A stretch of DNA of 36,435 bases from an uncultured Eubacteriales bacterium (lineage in GTDB: Bacteria > Bacillota > Clostridia > Oscillospirales > Acutalibacteraceae): NCBI GenBank assembly GCA_900317985.1, contig ONJD01000006.1, forward strand, positions 1 to 36,435. The letters run 5' to 3'. Shown piece by piece: positions 33,505 through 36,435 of this stretch. The notes below the pieces were generated by a model, which saw only the letters and a program-made list of their open reading frames with translations, ran no database searches and was not told the origin of the DNA. Within the stretch, counting starts at the first letter, position 1. Every line of letters starts with the position of its first letter. The position numbers and the translations under genes are program-made.

Positions 33505-35121
33505 TCAGTTGGTTCGTGTAGCTCCGGTGCTCAGTGTTTCGTCGGCGGTGGCTGCGGCAGCCTTCGCCGCGGTCATCGTCTCGTCCACGATGGTCTGGAC
33601 GATCTGTCTCAGAGCACTCTTGTATAGAGGATCGGATTCCGGCAGGTCGGACAGCCAGTACTGCAGCCGGCGCGCCTTCTTCTCTTTATCCTTATATTCT
33701 TTATGGAGGACGATGTCGTCGTCCGTCACCATGCCGGTGTACTCCGCGTCCCTGACGTCCGCTTCGATGGTCGCGGTGCCGAGGGTCGAGAACCCGGTCT
33801 GGGCCAGCAGGTGGAACCCGGCGGCGCTGCCGTCGGTCGCGGCGTTCGGCGAGGTCTGCAGGAACAGACCGAACTTGCCGAGGTCGTTCGACCAGGAGAC
33901 GTCGACCGGCGCGAATTCAAACGTGCCGTAGACCAGACCGTCCGCCGTGGCGAAGTTGCTGTAGTCAACGGAGTTTTCAAAGTTTCCGAAGGCAAAGTCT
34001 ACGGTGCCCGCGGTCTTCGTCTTCTTCTCGACGTTGAACTTCACGAGGGTGTCGCCGCCCATCCGCAGGTGGAAGGCGGGGCCGCGGTGGTCGTCATCGT
34101 CGAGCATGGCGTTCGCGATGATGTCACCGTCCGAACGTTTCACCAGCGCGTCGAACGCGTGGATGACATTCTGTTTGTCGACGAGCATGTCGAAGGACAC
34201 GCGGGAGATCCCCGTGTCACGGAATGCGTTTTTATACTGATTTTCCATCGTCGAAAGGAACGCCGAGAACGTCTCATCGGAACCAAACTGGTCTTCCGTG
34301 TCGAGCTGTTCGTTGACCGCGTCCTTCAGGCCGTTCGCGTTCTGCAGCCGCTCGAAGAACACGTCGAGGAACGCCTGCGCGTCCTCCCGGTCCACGAGGA
34401 TGTTCACCCGCTCGCCGGTCGCGTGTTTGTCCTGGAAGTCCAGCTGCTGGTCCTTGTCGATGGTCACTTCGACATCCTTTTTCACCGCTTTATACGCGGC
34501 TTTGCCCGCTTTGGACAGCGCCTTCTGGATGGTCTCGTCGCCCGAGGAGAGCGCCGCCTGCAGCACGCGCTGGCGGTAGAGCTGCTCGTCGGTCTGTTCC
34601 GGTGCATCGCCAAAGAGGCGGGTCCAGCCGTAGCCATACTCCGGCACCGTCGAATAGATCCCGCTCGCGAGGTACGCCAGGTCGTGGGTGAAGATGGTCT
34701 GCCGGGCGTCGTTGAGTTTCAGTTCATTGGAGAACTGGAGTCCCCGGGTCTGCGTGTTTCCGGTAAAGCTCAGCTGCTCCACATACCGCTGCGCAGTCTC
34801 GAGCACCTCTTCCGAGTTGATGAGGTCCTTCATATCCTTCGACAGTTCGACCGAGACCGCGCCTTCGCTGTCATAGGCGTGGTTTTCCGTCAGCCGGGTC
34901 AGGTAGGGGCGATACACCTCTCCTTTCCCCCGAACGTTCTTCAGAAGCACATAGCTCGAGTAGTCCTGATCGGACAGGACGAGCTGCGTGGCCGCCCGCG
35001 GGTTCTTCACCACGAACAGGACACACGCCAGCACGAGCAGCAGCACCGCCAGCACGACGGCGATGATCACCTTCGTGCGGGTCTGTGCCTCGTGCACCGC
35101 TCCGGTCTTCATATATGCCAT
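33505..35121 (-). CDS. Membrane-anchored extracytoplasmic protein of unknown family
   Basis: About 538 residues. Start chosen at the ATG 35119-35121 (MAYMKTGAVHEAQTRT), since GGAGG lies about 10 bases upstream; the frame is open to 35193. A single hydrophobic helix (KVIIAVVLAVLLLVLACVLFVV, about 20-42) is followed by a long soluble domain facing outside, with no Cys after the helix region and no lipobox. The rest is mixed alpha/beta with many Asp, Glu and Lys and no domain I can name; the helical C-terminus (MTAAKAAAATADETLSTG) is Ala-rich. It might be a cell-envelope or adhesion-like protein of Clostridia. It is divergent from lexA and apparently co-transcribed with the cyclase gene. Confidence 0.72.
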   Translation of the reverse strand: MAYMKTGAVHEAQTRTKVIIAVVLAVLLLVLACVLFVVKNPRAATQLVLSDQDYSSYVLLKNVRGKGEVYRPYLTRLTENHAYDSEGAVSVELSKDMKDLINSEEVLETAQRYVEQLSFTGNTQTRGLQFSNELKLNDARQTIFTHDLAYLASGIYSTVPEYGYGWTRLFGDAPEQTDEQLYRQRVLQAALSSGDETIQKALSKAGKAAYKAVKKDVEVTIDKDQQLDFQDKHATGERVNILVDREDAQAFLDVFFERLQNANGLKDAVNEQLDTEDQFGSDETFSAFLSTMENQYKNAFRDTGISRVSFDMLVDKQNVIHAFDALVKRSDGDIIANAMLDDDDHRGPAFHLRMGGDTLVKFNVEKKTKTAGTVDFAFGNFENSVDYSNFATADGLVYGTFEFAPVDVSWSNDLGKFGLFLQTSPNAATDGSAAGFHLLAQTGFSTLGTATIEADVRDAEYTGMVTDDDIVLHKEYKDKEKKARRLQYWLSDLPESDPLYKSALRQIVQTIVDETMTAAKAAAATADETLSTGATRTN

Positions 35122-35218
35122 GGGTTCCATTCCTCCAGCGCCCCGCGGTCGGGGCTCGCAAGTAGTCACTTTTTCTAAGGTCTTATTGTACAAGGTTTTA
35201 ATATAAAAAGGAAGAGCT

Positions 35219-35277
35219 CAAACAAATGTTTGCATTTTCTCCGCCCCTGTGCTATCATAATTACGAACATTTGTGCG
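35219..35277 (+). promoter_or_regulatory. lexA promoter with two LexA-box-like operators
   Basis: CAAAC-AAAT-GTTTG (35219-35232) and CGAAC-ATTT-GTGCG (35264-35277) resemble the Firmicute LexA box CGAAC-N4-GTTCG. Between and overlapping them are -35 TTGCAT (35230-35235), 17-base spacer and -10 TATCAT (35253-35258). The pattern predicts SOS autoregulation of lexA; the first box may also repress the divergent gene. Confidence 0.65.
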
Positions 35278-35331
35278 CAGGCGCGTTTGCGCTGCGCTTT
35301 CACCACAGCACAGACTTAGGAGGTCTGCCAT

Positions 35332-35934
35332 ATGGATAAACTCAACAAGACTCAGGAGCGCATCTACGCGTACCTGCTCGAGCGGGCACAGGCGTCTGTC
35401 GTCCCGCCCACCGTCCGCGAGATCGGCACCGCGGTCGGCCTCAAGTCCACGTCCTCCGTTCAGGGCAACCTGGACGCGCTGGAAAAAGCCGGCTACATCA
35501 CGAGAGACCCCGGCCTCAAGCGAAACATCCACCTGAACGTCGGCCTGCCCGAGACGAAGACCACTCAGGTCCCGCTCCTCGGCACTGTCACCGCCGGTCA
35601 GCCCATCCTCGCCGTCGAAGAGATCGAAGGCTATGTCCCGTTCAACGGCGCCATGTCCTCCGACAAAACCTACTTCGCGCTGCGCGTCAAGGGCGAGAGT
35701 ATGATCAACGCGGGCATCCTCGACGGAGACATCATCATCGCCGAACGGACTCCTGAAGCCCGTAACGGAGACAAGGTCGTCGCCCTCATCGAGGACGAAG
35801 CCACCGTCAAGACGTTCTACAAAGAGAACGACGAGTTCCGCCTCCAGCCGGAGAACGACTACATGGAACCCATCATCTGTGATGAGGTCGCCATCCTCGG
35901 CCGTGTCGTCGCCTCCATGCGGTACTACAACTGA
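35332..35934 (+). CDS. lexA: LexA, SOS-response repressor
   Basis: 200 residues. The winged helix-turn-helix (about 1-65, TVREIGTAVGLKSTSSVQGNLDALEKAGYI) binds the SOS box. The C-terminal S24 peptidase domain contains the cleavage site Ala88-Gly89 (VTAGQP), the catalytic Ser123 (GESM) and Lys160 (ATVK). RecA filaments trigger self-cleavage and open the SOS regulon. Length is normal. The start ATG at 35332 has AGGAGG 9 bases upstream. Two operator-like sites lie in front. The gene stands alone, followed by a spacer and a terminator at 36036-36067. Confidence 0.96.
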   Translation: MDKLNKTQERIYAYLLERAQASVVPPTVREIGTAVGLKSTSSVQGNLDALEKAGYITRDPGLKRNIHLNVGLPETKTTQVPLLGTVTAGQPILAVEEIEGYVPFNGAMSSDKTYFALRVKGESMINAGILDGDIIIAERTPEARNGDKVVALIEDEATVKTFYKENDEFRLQPENDYMEPIICDEVAILGRVVASMRYYN

Positions 35935-36435
35935 GCGTTCGGCTGGCTTGATTTGCAACTTGCTGCCTGCTTTTGCAACTTGCTTTTTGGGTAGCTTAAC
36001 TTCGCGTTTCCAACACAATTGCATTATATACATCGAAACCCCTCGACCATTTCGGCCGAGGGGTTTTGGTTTTCTTTCAGCAAATGGCAAATCGCAACAA
36101 ATGGCACACAGTAAATCGCGCAAAACGTTTTCGCCGCTTGTCTCCAATGCAACCTGCGAATCGCCTCCACTGCGAACTGCAGACCTTACCAAAAGAGTAC
36201 AGTATCCCCTTGCAAAAACGTTATTATTCTACCGCCAGAATACGCATGTTTGCTTCATCTTGAGTGCAATTTTGATCTGTGCTACCATGCTCTGCGAGAA
36301 GACTTTTTTGCCTTTCCGTCTTTTGCCAGAAGACGCTTGTCAGCTTTCTTCCCACAGATGGAGTTTCCCGCCCTTTTTCTCTCAAAACTCCATCTGCCTG
36401 CCATCTTTTCCGATCCAGCTGGAGTTTTCTCCGTC
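35935..36435. other. Gene-free 3' end of the window with repeats and a terminator
   Basis: No gene is seen. TTTGCAACTTGCT occurs twice (35952-35964 and 35972-35984). CAAATGGCA occurs twice (36081-36089 and 36098-36106). GTAAATCGCGCAA at 36111-36123 is a variant of the GGCGATTTAC family. CAGATGGAGTTT (36355-36366) is the exact complement of 36385-36396, and a further CAGCTGGAGTTTTCTCC follows. These AGATGGAG repeats match those at 2.5 kb. Confidence 0.65.
36036..36067 (+). terminator. Terminator downstream of lexA
   Basis: Perfect 10-bp stem AAACCCCTCG/CGAGGGGTTT (36036-36045 with 36057-36066), 11-base loop, T-rich tail. It is about 100 bases after lexA. The reverse strand also ends in a short AT-rich tract, so it could act both ways. 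Confidence 0.8.

Overview
The window looks like chromosome from a high-GC, anaerobic, fermentative Firmicute of the Clostridia type. Evidence for this is the gene order (topA-trmFO-plsX-rnc-radical SAM-smc-ftsY; infC-rpmI-rplT-trmH; a lexA with Firmicute-style boxes), strong AGGAGG ribosome binding sites, sigma-A type promoters, and oxygen-independent redox genes rich in FeS and flavin. I cannot name a species. Most genes lie on the minus strand.

Layout. Bases 1-684 hold the 3' part of an MgtA-type magnesium ATPase, cut off against the 3' part of nadD on the other strand. This is a rearrangement or an assembly join. From 15.0 kb down to 0.7 kb runs a housekeeping series on the minus strand: topA, trmFO, plsX, rnc, an Elp3-like radical SAM gene, smc, ftsY (with a very long Ala/Glu-rich C-terminal tail), rdgB, yhbY and truncated nadD. 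Bases 15.2-25.2 kb are metabolic. A minus-strand trio (SDR oxidoreductase, old-yellow-enzyme type flavoprotein, unrecognised 208-residue protein) is divergent from a TetR-like regulator across a large palindrome. A plus-strand operon follows: fumC, an FeS subunit, a fumarate-reductase-like flavoprotein and a GlpA-like oxidoreductase. Next come a 600-base hairpin-rich gap, a PD-(D/E)XK-like protein, a 74-codon ORF and a long dprA. A small AT-richer toxin-antitoxin island (HicB-like, HicA, HicB) lies between two 73-bp direct repeats. Beyond it are a small membrane protein, a TrmH-type methyltransferase, rplT-rpmI-infC with an attenuated leader, a cyclase-family hydrolase, a 538-residue membrane-anchored orphan and, divergently, lexA.

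How it fits together. dprA and topA are usually neighbours in Firmicutes. Here about 12 kb of metabolic and accessory genes separates them, so the window reads as a conserved backbone opened by inserted modules. The fumC/frd/glpA-like operon has the parts to make and reduce fumarate using electrons from a flavoprotein dehydrogenase, but shows no membrane anchor subunit. The SDR/flavoprotein/TetR module has the enzyme types needed to reduce an enone and a ketone, possibly on a steroid-like or xenobiotic substrate (inference).

Non-coding signals. A short motif, GGCGATTTAC, recurs at gene junctions on both strands. A second family built on AGATGGAGA forms hairpins near both ends of the window. 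No tRNA, rRNA, CRISPR array or recognisable insertion sequence was seen.
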